A DNA stretch of 64,000 nt, from contig CAWJPA010000007.1 of NCBI GenBank assembly GCA_963844655.1, forward strand, positions 558,001 to 622,000. Direction: 5' to 3'. Positions 15,662 to 24,280 of this stretch are shown here, one piece after another. The stretch is from JASHPR01 sp963844655. Its GTDB lineage: Bacteria; Actinomycetota; Actinomycetes; Streptosporangiales; Streptosporangiaceae. How positions within the stretch are numbered: position 1 is the stretch's first letter; each line of letters begins with the position of its first letter. Made by a program: the position numbers and the translations under genes. The notes beneath the pieces are model-generated. The model did no database searches. It was not told the origin of the DNA and worked only from the letters and a program-made list of their open reading frames with translations.

Positions 15662-16271
15662 CGGGTGTCCCCCCTTGCTCCAGGCCTGCCAGCCAGTTGT
15701 CGATCCACTCCAGGAGCGCCGCGTGCCCGGTTGAGATCCCGCTCAGCCGCTCCACCTCGATGCCTTGGTTGAACGTCATCACCATCGACACCGCCGCCTC
15801 CAGCGGCAGTTGCTCCTCGGTCAGGCCGTACTCCTCGCGGGCCGCCGTGAACGCCCCGCGCAGCACCGACCGCCAGGCCTCGTTCACCGCCGCGACCCGG
15901 GCCCTCAGCTCGGGCCGGCTCCAGCCGAGCGCCTGCAGCTCCAGCCACACCTTCGGGTACCCCGCGGCCAGGTCCTGCTCCAGATAGGCCATGGCCGACC
16001 GCCACTTGGCCCGGAACGGCAGCCGCGGCTCGGCGTACATCGCCTTCTGGCGCTCGATCAGCCGGCTGGTGAATCGTTCGAGAACAGCCAGCATCAGCTC
16101 TTCGAGAGAGCCGAAATGGTGGTACACGAGGCCCTGGTTCACGCCCGCGGCGCGGGCTACCCGGCGCGTCGTCAGCCCGTCCCTGCCCTCGGTCACCAGC
16201 AGCCGCTCGGCCGCGTCCAGCAGCGCCTCTGCGCCGCTGCCCCAGGCCACCCGCTGCGGTTCCGCGGTCAT
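15636..16271 (-). CDS. TetR-family regulator, first gene of the hydrolase-glycosyltransferase operon
   Basis: A 211-residue TetR: the HTH is at about residues 14-60 (ALLDAAERLLVTEGRDGLTT then VARAAGVNQGLVYHHFGSLE), followed by a helical ligand-binding domain rich in hydrophobics (VWLELQALGWSRPELRARV, MVMTFNQGIEVERL). AGGAG lies 8 bases before the ATG at 16271. The stop overlaps the next gene by 26 bp. Two TAGTC-type palindromes lie just upstream over the promoter, so self-repression of the three-gene operon is likely, and the ligand may be a substrate of the operon enzymes. Confidence 0.87.
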   Translation of the reverse strand: MTAEPQRVAWGSGAEALLDAAERLLVTEGRDGLTTRRVARAAGVNQGLVYHHFGSLEELMLAVLERFTSRLIERQKAMYAEPRLPFRAKWRSAMAYLEQDLAAGYPKVWLELQALGWSRPELRARVAAVNEAWRSVLRGAFTAAREEYGLTEEQLPLEAAVSMVMTFNQGIEVERLSGISTGHAALLEWIDNWLAGLEQGGTPDGHADHGS

Positions 16272-16281
16272 GTACCGCTCC

Positions 16282-16312
16282 TAGTCGATCGACTAAACTA
16301 GTCAATAGACTA
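16282..16312 (-). promoter_or_regulatory. Twin TetR operators over the tetR promoter
   Basis: TAGTCGATCGACTA (16282-16295) is a perfect 14-bp palindrome; TAGTCAATAGACTA (16299-16312) is a second, imperfect copy, spaced 17 bp centre to centre. On the minus strand TTGACT within the second copy can serve as the -35 box, so a bound repressor would block it. The cooperative arrangement is typical of QacR-like TetR binding (inference). Confidence 0.65.
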
Positions 16313-16358
16313 ACTTGGGTCGGCGGTGATCTGTCAAGCGCCGCCGCCGCGGCCGGCC

Positions 16359-19300
16359 CTAGCCGCCGTCGCGGAGGGCGGCGAGCGTGCGGTCCATGCC
16401 GCGCTGCACGGCGTCGATCAGGTAGGGGCGCAGGCGGGCGGCCGGGATGATGGTGTTGACCGAGCCCACGCTGCGCGCCCGCTCGATGCTGTGCACGTCG
16501 TCGAACTCGTCGGCGACCTGGCCGAGCTTCTCGGCGTGCACGGTCGGCCGGACCGACGCTAGCTCGGCGCGCAGCCGGGAGGCCTCGGCCGGGTTCCCGT
16601 CCGCCGTGGCCTTGGCGATGGCGTCCTGCAGGCCCGCCACCCGGGGGTCCGCCGCGGTGCGCTTCCTGACCTCGGCGGCGAGCACCACCGCCGCGGCCGG
16701 TGCCCCGCCGATCACCGACGCGTAGGAGCCCTCGACGGCGGCGATCTCCATGTTGTCGTTGAGCGTCTCGGAGAACACGACGAACGCCCCGCCGTGATAG
16801 CGGGAGACCACGCAGAAGACGATGGGGCCGTCGAAGTTGACCACGGCTCGGCCGATCTCCGCGCCGTACTCCAGCTGCAGCCGGCGCATGGACTCCGGAG
16901 AGCCGTCGAACCCCGACAGGTTGGCCAGCACCACGAGCGGCCGGTTGCCGCTGGCCGCGTTGATCGCCCGCGCGGCCTTCTTCGACGAGCGGGGGAACAG
17001 CGTGCCGGCCGTCCACTGGGACGGGCCGTCGACCGGGTAGGGCCCGTGCCGCGGCAGCGGGCGCGACTCGATACCGATCAGCGTGACCGGCTGGCCGCCC
17101 AGGTGCGCGTCGAACACCACGACCGACTCCGCGTCGTGCATGTCGGCCCAGCGCTCCAGCGGGGGATGGTCGGCATCGGCCACGCCATGCAGCAGCGACC
17201 GAATGTCGAACGGCTTCTTGCGCTCCGCGTTGGTCTCCGGATCGAAGATCTCACCGAGCACCGTGAAGTCGCATCCAGGACCGGAGTGCGGCGAGGACGA
17301 GATGTCCCGGTCGATAGCGTCGGTGGTCGCCGCCGGGCGGGGGAAGCGCTCGCCGGGCGCGACGTAGGCGTGCTCGTAGTGGGCGAGCAGCACGTCGACG
17401 GCGGCGGACAGGTCGGCCGCCCAGTACTGGGCCTGGCCGTTCGGGCCCATGATGCGGTCGTAGCCGCCGATGCCGAAGTTGTCGTCGGCGGAGACCCCGC
17501 CGGAGTAGTCCAGGGACTGCTTGCCGGTGAGGACCATGGCCGAGTCCGGCGTCATGATCAGGATGCCCTTGGTGTGCATGAGCATCGTGGCCTCGGCGTT
17601 CCAGTACGGCTGGGCGCCAACGTTGATGCCGGCAACCACGATGTTGACCTCGCCGCCATCCTGGGTGAACTCGATCAGCCCGCGCAGCACCCGGGAGATC
17701 CAGTCCATGGCCTCGGTGCCGGAGTCCATCGCGATCTTCGCGCCCGCGGAGAGCGCGAACCACTCGACCGGGGCCTGCAGGCGCCGGGCCAGGTCCAGGG
17801 CCGCGAGCACCCGGCGGCACTCGGGCTCGGCCAGGGCGCCGAGCGCGCGGGTCGGGTCGCCCAGCAGCACGACCCGGCGCATCCCCTCCGGGTAGCGCTT
17901 GGTTGGCACGGTGATCACCCCGAGCACCACGTTCGCGGTGTTCGAGCCCGGTGCGCGGTCGACCGGCACCGGGGCGCCCGTCTCGTCCAGGTCGTACTCG
18001 GTGAACGTGCCGGGCGAACCGTCGCGGTCGGGCGAGCGGGTGATCATCGGGATCAGCTCGTAAGGGTACACCGCGCCGCGGCGGCGGGCCCGGATCACCT
18101 TCTGCGTGTAGGCGTTCATCTCGCTCAGCGGATGCGGCGGCGGGTCGGTGATGCGCAGCGTCAGCCCGGCGCCGGGCGGCCGGTACATGCGCAGCATCAG
18201 CTCGCGGGGCTCAGTGCCCGGGTCGCCGGCGTCGGCCAGCCGGAACTGCACCAGCACCTGCTCAAGGCCCAGCGCCTCGGTGCGCGGCGCCAGCGACCGG
18301 ACGACCGGGTCGAGGTCGGTGAGCGGGACGTCCACGACCGGCCACACGTAGAGCTGGACGCGGTTCCAGTCCAGCTTGGCCAGGTTGCGGTCGGCGGAGC
18401 GGGCCGAGCGCAGGCTGTCCAGGCACGCGTCGAGCGTGCGCTCGATCTGCGGGACACCACGGATCCGGCCGTCCTCGTCGCGCACGATGGTCAGGTCGCG
18501 GACGTCGGCGAGGGCGATGAGCCGCTGGTCATCGGGAACCTCACGGCCCTGCACGCGGAACAGGTGCACGTCGGTGGCGGCGGGCAGCCTGGTCAGCTCG
18601 AATCCGGTCAGCCGCCACAGTCCCAGCCGCTCGGCGACCATCGGGTGCAGGCCGCGCTGGGTCCGGTCCTCGGTTGCCTCGCCGCCGTCGGGTGCGCCGT
18701 AGAAGGTAAACCAGGCCGGCTCATCCCCGTCCGAGCCGTCGGGCCGGCGCACCGCGACCGCGACCCGCTGGACCGCGGGCGGAATGATCCCGAGTTTGTC
18801 GCGGATCCGGTCGGCGCGGGCATCCGGGCCGCCCGCCTCGTCCTCGGACGTCTCGGACGTCACGTACAGATCGATCAGCACCGCGGTGTTGGCCGGGAGC
18901 GAGTCCACCAGCAGGCGCAGGTCGGTCCCGGCGGCGCTGTCGGTGCGCCTGGCCACCGTCGCGATGATCATGTAGTCACGGCCGTCGTGGTCGTAGTGGG
19001 CGGTCAGCACCGGCAGGCCGGCCCGCTCGAACGCCCGGACCTGCTGCAGCGGCCTGATCTGGTAGTACCGGCGGGTCATCACCTCGAGCATCACGGTGTG
19101 GTGCCGCTCGGCGAAGACACCGAGGATCGGCTCGCCCGAGGCCACGATCGCGTCGATCTGGGCCGCCCGGGCCTCGGGGTCGGGGGAGAGGTTGTCGAGT
19201 TCCGCGCGCACCAGCTGCCTCGCCCTGGCCCGCTCCTGGGCGATCAGCGGGGCGTTGAAGCAGCGGTACCGGACCTGGCGGGCCAGGTCGCCGATCGCGG

Positions 19301-21968
19301 GATGGCGCAGCTGGGTGGCGGACACCAGCTGCTCGATGACCTCCCGGTAGCCCTCGCGAGCGTCATCGGGAAGCGAACCCGGGTCGCGCAGCCGCCACTG
19401 CAGCAGGTCCGACACGACCGGCACGTGCGCGCTCGCGCGGCGGTGGGCGAGGAACATCTGGTAAAGAGCAGGCTCCAGGCCGGCTGACGGATCCAGGTCG
19501 GCGAGACCGTAGTGTGCCAGCGCCCGTCTCAATTTGATCCTGAACGACTCCGGCAGGTTCTCGGTGTCAGCATCCCGGGAGCGCAGATACGCGTAGAAAT
19601 ACTCCTGCGGGTTCCGGGCGGATTCCGCGTCCACGGCGGCTTCCTCGTCGGATTCCGCCTCGTCGGGTACCCGCCGGTTGCGTGACAGGGCGCTCAGGTC
19701 AGCGAAGATGCGCAGGATCCCGGTCTCCCCGGCGAGCAGGCGCGGGTCGTCAGCCGGCAGGCCGGCGCGCGCGGCGGCGAGCCGCTCCAGCACCTGCCCG
19801 GTGTCGTGCTCGTCGAGGTCGTAGCCGAGCACCAGGGAGCGGAGCGCTCCCAGCGCCTCGGCCGCGGTCGCGGCCGGGTTCCGGTCAACCGCGGCCACCT
19901 CACCCAGCGCGCTCAGGTCGGCCCGGCTGCCCGATTCCGGCTCGCCGGCTTCGTCCTGGTCAGGATCGGGTTCGATCCTGACCAGCTTGGCGCTGCTCTC
20001 GACCTGGGTGTTCACGTCGGCGAGCACCTCGGCCACCCGGCCCGCGACCGGTGCGTGCAGCGCCGTCTCCAGCTTCATGCTCTCCACGACGGCGACCACG
20101 TCGCCCTCGGCGACCTCGTCACCGGCCTTGACCGGGATGGCCACCACCATGGCCGAGGCCGGGGCGCGGACCAGGCCCGCCTCGCCGCCGGACATCCGGT
20201 GCACCGCGCCGTCGACCTCGACCAGGTAATCAGGGCCCTGGGCGACGGCGAGCACGGCGAAGGCCTGGTTGCCGACACGGAGCATGCGCTCGAACTGGCT
20301 GGGGCGGTCGACGTCCACGTCCACCGTGATCCCGTCCATCTCCACGCGGTAACGCGCGTCCCGGCTGCGGGACACCCGCAGCCGGTAGGCTTCCTGGCCG
20401 GCGCGCACGTCGACCTGGTGCCACATCTCGTCACTGATCTCGGGGCGCCCGCGCTCGGCGGACTCGAACAGCCGGGTCTGCTGGCGCTCGGCGTGGGCGT
20501 CGTAGGCCTCGACGGCGGCAGCCAGCAGCGCGACGTCGAGCCGTCGCGGCGGGGTGTAGCCGTCGGCCATCATCGTGTCGAGCCAGGTCGTGTCGACCTC
20601 GCCGTTGACGAAGTCCGGCCGGTCCAGCAGGTCGAGCAGGAACGCCTTGTTCGTGGTGCCGCCGCGGATCACTGTGGTGGTCTGCCTGAGGGCCCGGGAG
20701 AGCCTGGCCCGGGCCTCGCCGCGGTCCCGTCCCCAGGCGATGACCTTGGCGATCATGGAGTCGAACTGCGGCGGGATGACATCGCCCGCGGCGACCCCGG
20801 TGTCGACCCTGATCCCGGGCCCGGCGGGCAGCGCCAGGTGCTCGATGAGCCCGGGCGCGGGCGCGAACCCGCGCTCCGGGTCCTCGGCGGTGAGCCGGGC
20901 CTCGATCGCGTGGCCGAAGACCGGCGGCGCCTCGGCTGCGGTATCCGTCAGCTTGCCGCCCGACGCGACGTGCAGCTGCAGCTTGACGATGTCGGTGCCG
21001 GTGGTGGCCTCGGTGACCGGGTGCTCGACCTGCAGCCTGGTGTTGACCTCCAGGAACGACAGCAGCTTTTCCCTGGGCTCGTAGAGGAACTCCACGGTGC
21101 CCGCGTTGACGTAGCCGGCCGCCCGGGCGAGCTCGGCGGCCGAGGAACGCAGCATCTGCTCCTGCTCGGCGTCCAGCGCGGTGGAGGCGGACTCCTCGAT
21201 CACCTTCTGGTTGCGCCGCTGCACGCTGCAGTCCCTGACTCCCAGCGTCCACACGGTGCCCGCGGCGTCGGCGATCACCTGCACCTCGACATGCCGCCCG
21301 CCGCTGATCGCCCGCTCCAGGAACACCGTGGCGTCACCGGCGGTCTTCGACGCCTCCGAGCTCGCGCGCTCGAAGGCCTCGGCGAGTTCGCCGGGCGAGC
21401 CCACCAGCCGGATACCGCGCCCGCCGCCGCCCGCGGTGGCCTTGACCATCAGCGGGTAGCCGATGGTCTCGGCCTGCTCGCGGGCCTGCTCCAGGTCGGC
21501 CACGGGGCCGCCGCTCCACGCGGCCAGCGGCACGCCGACCTGCTCGGCGAGCCGCTTGGACTCGATCTTGTCCCCGAGCTTGCGCATGACCTCGGCCGAC
21601 GGGCCGATGAAGGTAATGCCCAGCCGGTCACACAGCTCCGCGAACTCGGCCTTCTCCGAGACGAACCCCCAGCCCGGCCAGACCGCCTCGGCCCGGCACT
21701 CCCGCAGCGCCCGCTCCAGCTCGGCGTAGTCGAGATAGGGACTGGTCTCGAACGCGGCGTCGGCGTCGGCCGGGCCGATCAGCACGGCCTCGTCGGCCTC
21801 GCGCACGAACATCGCGTGCCGGTCGGCCGCGGTGAACACGGCGATGACCCGCAGCGCCGGGCGTCCTTCGGCGTTCCACTCGCGGACGGCGTTGATGAGC
21901 CGCATCGCTGGCTCGCCCCGGTTGACGATCGCGAGGCGCTGGAAGGCGGGCCGGGTTTCCTGGCTCAT
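16359..21968 (-). CDS. Single-chain eukaryote-like acyl-CoA (acetyl/propionyl-CoA) carboxylase
   Basis: About 1869 residues holding a whole biotin-dependent carboxylase. Biotin carboxylase domain at about 1-480 (ATP-grasp glycine loop KATAGGGGRGIRLV; EVNTRLQVEHPVTE); biotinyl domain with the VVESMKLETA motif, Lys near 632; a long central region (about 690-1200) containing NPQEYFYAYLRSRD and MTRRYYQIRPLQQ, resembling the ACC central domain of eukaryotic enzymes; and tandem carboxyltransferase halves (YPYELIPMI near 1300; VNIVVAGINVGAQPYWNAEA; LANLSGFDGSPESMRRLQLE). Actinobacteria usually split these functions over AccA3/AccD. ATG 21968 follows GGTGGGTGA and lies 4 bases past the ketosynthase stop; GTG 21980 is the alternative start. 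The product should be malonyl- or alkylmalonyl-CoA, plausibly for the ketosynthase encoded upstream. Confidence 0.85.
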   Translation of the reverse strand: MSQETRPAFQRLAIVNRGEPAMRLINAVREWNAEGRPALRVIAVFTAADRHAMFVREADEAVLIGPADADAAFETSPYLDYAELERALRECRAEAVWPGWGFVSEKAEFAELCDRLGITFIGPSAEVMRKLGDKIESKRLAEQVGVPLAAWSGGPVADLEQAREQAETIGYPLMVKATAGGGGRGIRLVGSPGELAEAFERASSEASKTAGDATVFLERAISGGRHVEVQVIADAAGTVWTLGVRDCSVQRRNQKVIEESASTALDAEQEQMLRSSAAELARAAGYVNAGTVEFLYEPREKLLSFLEVNTRLQVEHPVTEATTGTDIVKLQLHVASGGKLTDTAAEAPPVFGHAIEARLTAEDPERGFAPAPGLIEHLALPAGPGIRVDTGVAAGDVIPPQFDSMIAKVIAWGRDRGEARARLSRALRQTTTVIRGGTTNKAFLLDLLDRPDFVNGEVDTTWLDTMMADGYTPPRRLDVALLAAAVEAYDAHAERQQTRLFESAERGRPEISDEMWHQVDVRAGQEAYRLRVSRSRDARYRVEMDGITVDVDVDRPSQFERMLRVGNQAFAVLAVAQGPDYLVEVDGAVHRMSGGEAGLVRAPASAMVVAIPVKAGDEVAEGDVVAVVESMKLETALHAPVAGRVAEVLADVNTQVESSAKLVRIEPDPDQDEAGEPESGSRADLSALGEVAAVDRNPAATAAEALGALRSLVLGYDLDEHDTGQVLERLAAARAGLPADDPRLLAGETGILRIFADLSALSRNRRVPDEAESDEEAAVDAESARNPQEYFYAYLRSRDADTENLPESFRIKLRRALAHYGLADLDPSAGLEPALYQMFLAHRRASAHVPVVSDLLQWRLRDPGSLPDDAREGYREVIEQLVSATQLRHPAIGDLARQVRYRCFNAPLIAQERARARQLVRAELDNLSPDPEARAAQIDAIVASGEPILGVFAERHHTVMLEVMTRRYYQIRPLQQVRAFERAGLPVLTAHYDHDGRDYMIIATVARRTDSAAGTDLRLLVDSLPANTAVLIDLYVTSETSEDEAGGPDARADRIRDKLGIIPPAVQRVAVAVRRPDGSDGDEPAWFTFYGAPDGGEATEDRTQRGLHPMVAERLGLWRLTGFELTRLPAATDVHLFRVQGREVPDDQRLIALADVRDLTIVRDEDGRIRGVPQIERTLDACLDSLRSARSADRNLAKLDWNRVQLYVWPVVDVPLTDLDPVVRSLAPRTEALGLEQVLVQFRLADAGDPGTEPRELMLRMYRPPGAGLTLRITDPPPHPLSEMNAYTQKVIRARRRGAVYPYELIPMITRSPDRDGSPGTFTEYDLDETGAPVPVDRAPGSNTANVVLGVITVPTKRYPEGMRRVVLLGDPTRALGALAEPECRRVLAALDLARRLQAPVEWFALSAGAKIAMDSGTEAMDWISRVLRGLIEFTQDGGEVNIVVAGINVGAQPYWNAEATMLMHTKGILIMTPDSAMVLTGKQSLDYSGGVSADDNFGIGGYDRIMGPNGQAQYWAADLSAAVDVLLAHYEHAYVAPGERFPRPAATTDAIDRDISSSPHSGPGCDFTVLGEIFDPETNAERKKPFDIRSLLHGVADADHPPLERWADMHDAESVVVFDAHLGGQPVTLIGIESRPLPRHGPYPVDGPSQWTAGTLFPRSSKKAARAINAASGNRPLVVLANLSGFDGSPESMRRLQLEYGAEIGRAVVNFDGPIVFCVVSRYHGGAFVVFSETLNDNMEIAAVEGSYASVIGGAPAAAVVLAAEVRKRTAADPRVAGLQDAIAKATADGNPAEASRLRAELASVRPTVHAEKLGQVADEFDDVHSIERARSVGSVNTIIPAARLRPYLIDAVQRGMDRTLAALRDGG

Positions 21969-21972
21969 CTGG

Positions 21973-23967
21973 TCACCCACCGAAGGCCGCGCGGACGTCG
22001 TCGATTGTGCTCGCGGTCCGCAGCGCTGCCTCGGCGGGCCTGTTCGCCGCGGGCTCCCTGACGTCCAGCACCACCTCGTCCGCCACGATCGCGGGGTCGA
22101 CGCGCATCACGGCGTAGCCGCCGACCGCGCCGGCCCCGAAGCCGGGCGCGAAGACCCGGGTCGGGCGGGTGATCACACCGTCGCGCACGGCGTCATGGAT
22201 CGCGATCGGGATGCTCGCCGCTGACACGTTGCCCATTGTCTCGACGTTGAAGTACATCTGGTCGGCGGACAGCCCGGCCTGGCCGGCCAGGTTGAGGATC
22301 ATCGTCTTGTTGGCCTGGTGCGGGACGATCAGCTCGATGCTCTCCAGAAGCGTCCGGCCCGGGTCGTCGGGATCGGGCTGGGCGCCGAGCTCCTCGAGCA
22401 TCTGCGCCAGGTAGCGCTGGACCAGCGACTTGACCTCGGGGCCGTACACGGTGATGTGGTTGTCGAACTCCGGGTTCGGCCAGATGATCGAGTTGACCTC
22501 GCTGTGCGGCCCGCTCGCGTAGGTCTGCATAACCTCCACGTCACCGGCCTCCCCGGATGCGGCCGGGGCGACGAGCATCGCCGAGGCACCATCCCCGAAG
22601 ATCATCCGCGAGGGGCGGACGCTGCCTATCTTGTCGGAGAACTTCTCCACGCAGATCAGCAGGACCGGGCGCCGGACCTCCTGCAGCTGCCGGACGGCCT
22701 CGGCCAGCCCGTAGGGGAGCCCGGCGCACGCCGCGACCAGGTCGACCGAGGCGTGGGTCTGCTGCAAGCCGAGCTCGCCGGACACCCAGCAGGCGATCGA
22801 CGGGATCAGCCGGTTGCTGGTGCAGGTGCTGACCAGTACGGCGCCGATTTCCTCCGGGCGGCGGCCGGACTTCGCCAGTGCGGCCCTGGCCGCGTGCAGC
22901 GCCAGCTGCTCGGGCTCCCGGCTGGTGTAGCGGCGCTGTTCGATACCCGTCTTCGTCCGGATCTCGTCGGCGCTCATCGGCGTCCAGGAGAAGCTCGCGT
23001 TCCTGATGATGTCGGCGTTGTCGCAGACGTGCTCACCGCGCACGATCGCGAGCGCCTCCAGCTTCGGCTGGACCGCGAATGCCTCGCGTACCCGCACCGG
23101 CAGGTAGGGTTCGGCGGGCGCGACAGGCTGGGCCGGCTCGCGCTGGAAGGCCGCGGCCTGGTCCGCGCCGCCCTGATCGGCCTCCGTAGCGCGCTTGACC
23201 CGGTCGATGAAAGCCATCACGTCGCGGTCGCGGGGATGGAGTGCGACCACGAAGTCGTCGTCGCCGATCTGGCCTGGCCCGCGCAGCTCGGTGCGCGAGC
23301 GGTCCCACGGGTACTGGTTGTGCAGCACCATGGCCCAGCGGGTCAGCGCCTCCAGCTCGGGGACGGCCTCGTGAGCGTCGATGATGTCCTCGGTCCTGAA
23401 CACCGGGTAGTCGGGGTCGTAGTCGGGCATCACGAACGTCAGCGCGCCGGGCTGGTCTAGGAACTCGGCTACGGTCGGCTTGATAGCGGGCAGCTCGGTC
23501 GCGTGGTACAGCTTGTTGCGGAACAGGTCGAACAAAAGGCCGAACACCCGGTCCTCGGCCTCGGCGTCCCAGGCCGCGGGCAGCGCCCGGAACGCGTGCT
23601 CGACCGCGGCTACTTTCCGCTCACTGTCCTCCCATGGGGTCAGCACCGGCAGGAAGACATCGTCGCGATGTTTCGGGAGGTCGCGCCAGCGCGTCGGGCG
23701 CCGGTCGAACATGGGGATTGTGTACCGGTTGGCCCAGAACAGGTTCTGACCCAGATCGCGCAGCAGCTCGAAATGCCCGGGGTAGGCCTCAGACTCCACC
23801 CGGGCCAGGATCTCGGTCCCGGTTGGCGCCTTGGCCTCGAAGTCCCGCCCGATCACCGCGGTGAACTGATCGAGCGTCTCCAGGACCGAGAAGTCCAGCT
23901 CGCCCAGGAAGTTGGCCGGGAACACCAGCCGGCCGTGTCGGTTGACCACGAACGCTTTCACTGTCAC
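21973..23967 (-). CDS. KAS III-like ketosynthase with a large N-terminal extension
   Basis: A 664-residue protein. The C-terminal half (about 315-640) is a FabH-type thiolase-fold condensing enzyme with Cys in VDLVAACAGLPYGLAEAV (about residue 413), His in IVPHQANKTMILNLA (about 550) and Asn in METMGNVSAASIPIAIH-like context (about 579), and GFGAGAVGGYAVMR at the end. FabH is normally about 330 residues, so the first 300 residues are additional; they begin VKAFVVNRHGRLVFPANFLG and are not recognised, though rich in aromatic and acidic residues. The start GTG overlaps the stop of a possible small ORF by 4 bp. The giant carboxylase follows by 4 bases, an obvious pair: carboxylase makes the extender, ketosynthase condenses it. 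Confidence 0.82.
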   Translation of the reverse strand: MTVKAFVVNRHGRLVFPANFLGELDFSVLETLDQFTAVIGRDFEAKAPTGTEILARVESEAYPGHFELLRDLGQNLFWANRYTIPMFDRRPTRWRDLPKHRDDVFLPVLTPWEDSERKVAAVEHAFRALPAAWDAEAEDRVFGLLFDLFRNKLYHATELPAIKPTVAEFLDQPGALTFVMPDYDPDYPVFRTEDIIDAHEAVPELEALTRWAMVLHNQYPWDRSRTELRGPGQIGDDDFVVALHPRDRDVMAFIDRVKRATEADQGGADQAAAFQREPAQPVAPAEPYLPVRVREAFAVQPKLEALAIVRGEHVCDNADIIRNASFSWTPMSADEIRTKTGIEQRRYTSREPEQLALHAARAALAKSGRRPEEIGAVLVSTCTSNRLIPSIACWVSGELGLQQTHASVDLVAACAGLPYGLAEAVRQLQEVRRPVLLICVEKFSDKIGSVRPSRMIFGDGASAMLVAPAASGEAGDVEVMQTYASGPHSEVNSIIWPNPEFDNHITVYGPEVKSLVQRYLAQMLEELGAQPDPDDPGRTLLESIELIVPHQANKTMILNLAGQAGLSADQMYFNVETMGNVSAASIPIAIHDAVRDGVITRPTRVFAPGFGAGAVGGYAVMRVDPAIVADEVVLDVREPAANRPAEAALRTASTIDDVRAAFGG

Positions 23968-24158
23968 CTCGTCACCAGTCGCCCGGGCCCAGCCAGCCGC
24001 AGCGTCGTGTGCAGGGACCAGGGCAAGGTCACCCGCGCATCGAGCTGTGATCCGGACCGTCCGTCATCCCGCTGCCAGGTGACATTGGGTAACTGAACGG
24101 ACATCGTAGGCGCAAGAGCGCCAAGCCGGCCAGAGGCGCGGGAGCAGAACTCGGTCAT
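23964..24158 (-). CDS. Possible small protein coupled to the ketosynthase gene
   Basis: A 64-codon frame whose stop overlaps the ketosynthase start as GTGA, with GGAG 5 bases upstream of its ATG. The sequence (e.g. MSVQLPNVTWQRDDGRSG) has no recognised domain, and third-position GC is somewhat lower than in the neighbours, so it may be a leader only. It occupies most of the 313-bp gap upstream of the ketosynthase. Evidence is positional; it could be non-coding 5' leader. Confidence 0.3.
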   Translation of the reverse strand: MTEFCSRASGRLGALAPTMSVQLPNVTWQRDDGRSGSQLDARVTLPWSLHTTLRLAGPGRLVTR

Positions 24159-24280
24159 ATCGCTCCGTTACCCCAAATGGGCCGCTCTAACGACGCGGTC
24201 CAGATGGAGCCGGCCCAGGGCCGGTGCGGCCCGGCGGGAACAGGCCCTGGGCGGGGGATGGGCGCCGGGCCGGCCAGGGG

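Noticed and set aside
13697..15772. 691-codon plus-strand frame opposite the hydrolase-glycosyltransferase
   Set aside because: Same antisense effect; the minus frame carries the catalytic motifs.
16794..22061. Very long plus-strand frames (897 and 751 codons) opposite the carboxylase
   Set aside because: Antisense shadows of the carboxylase gene; composition biased and no recognisable domain.
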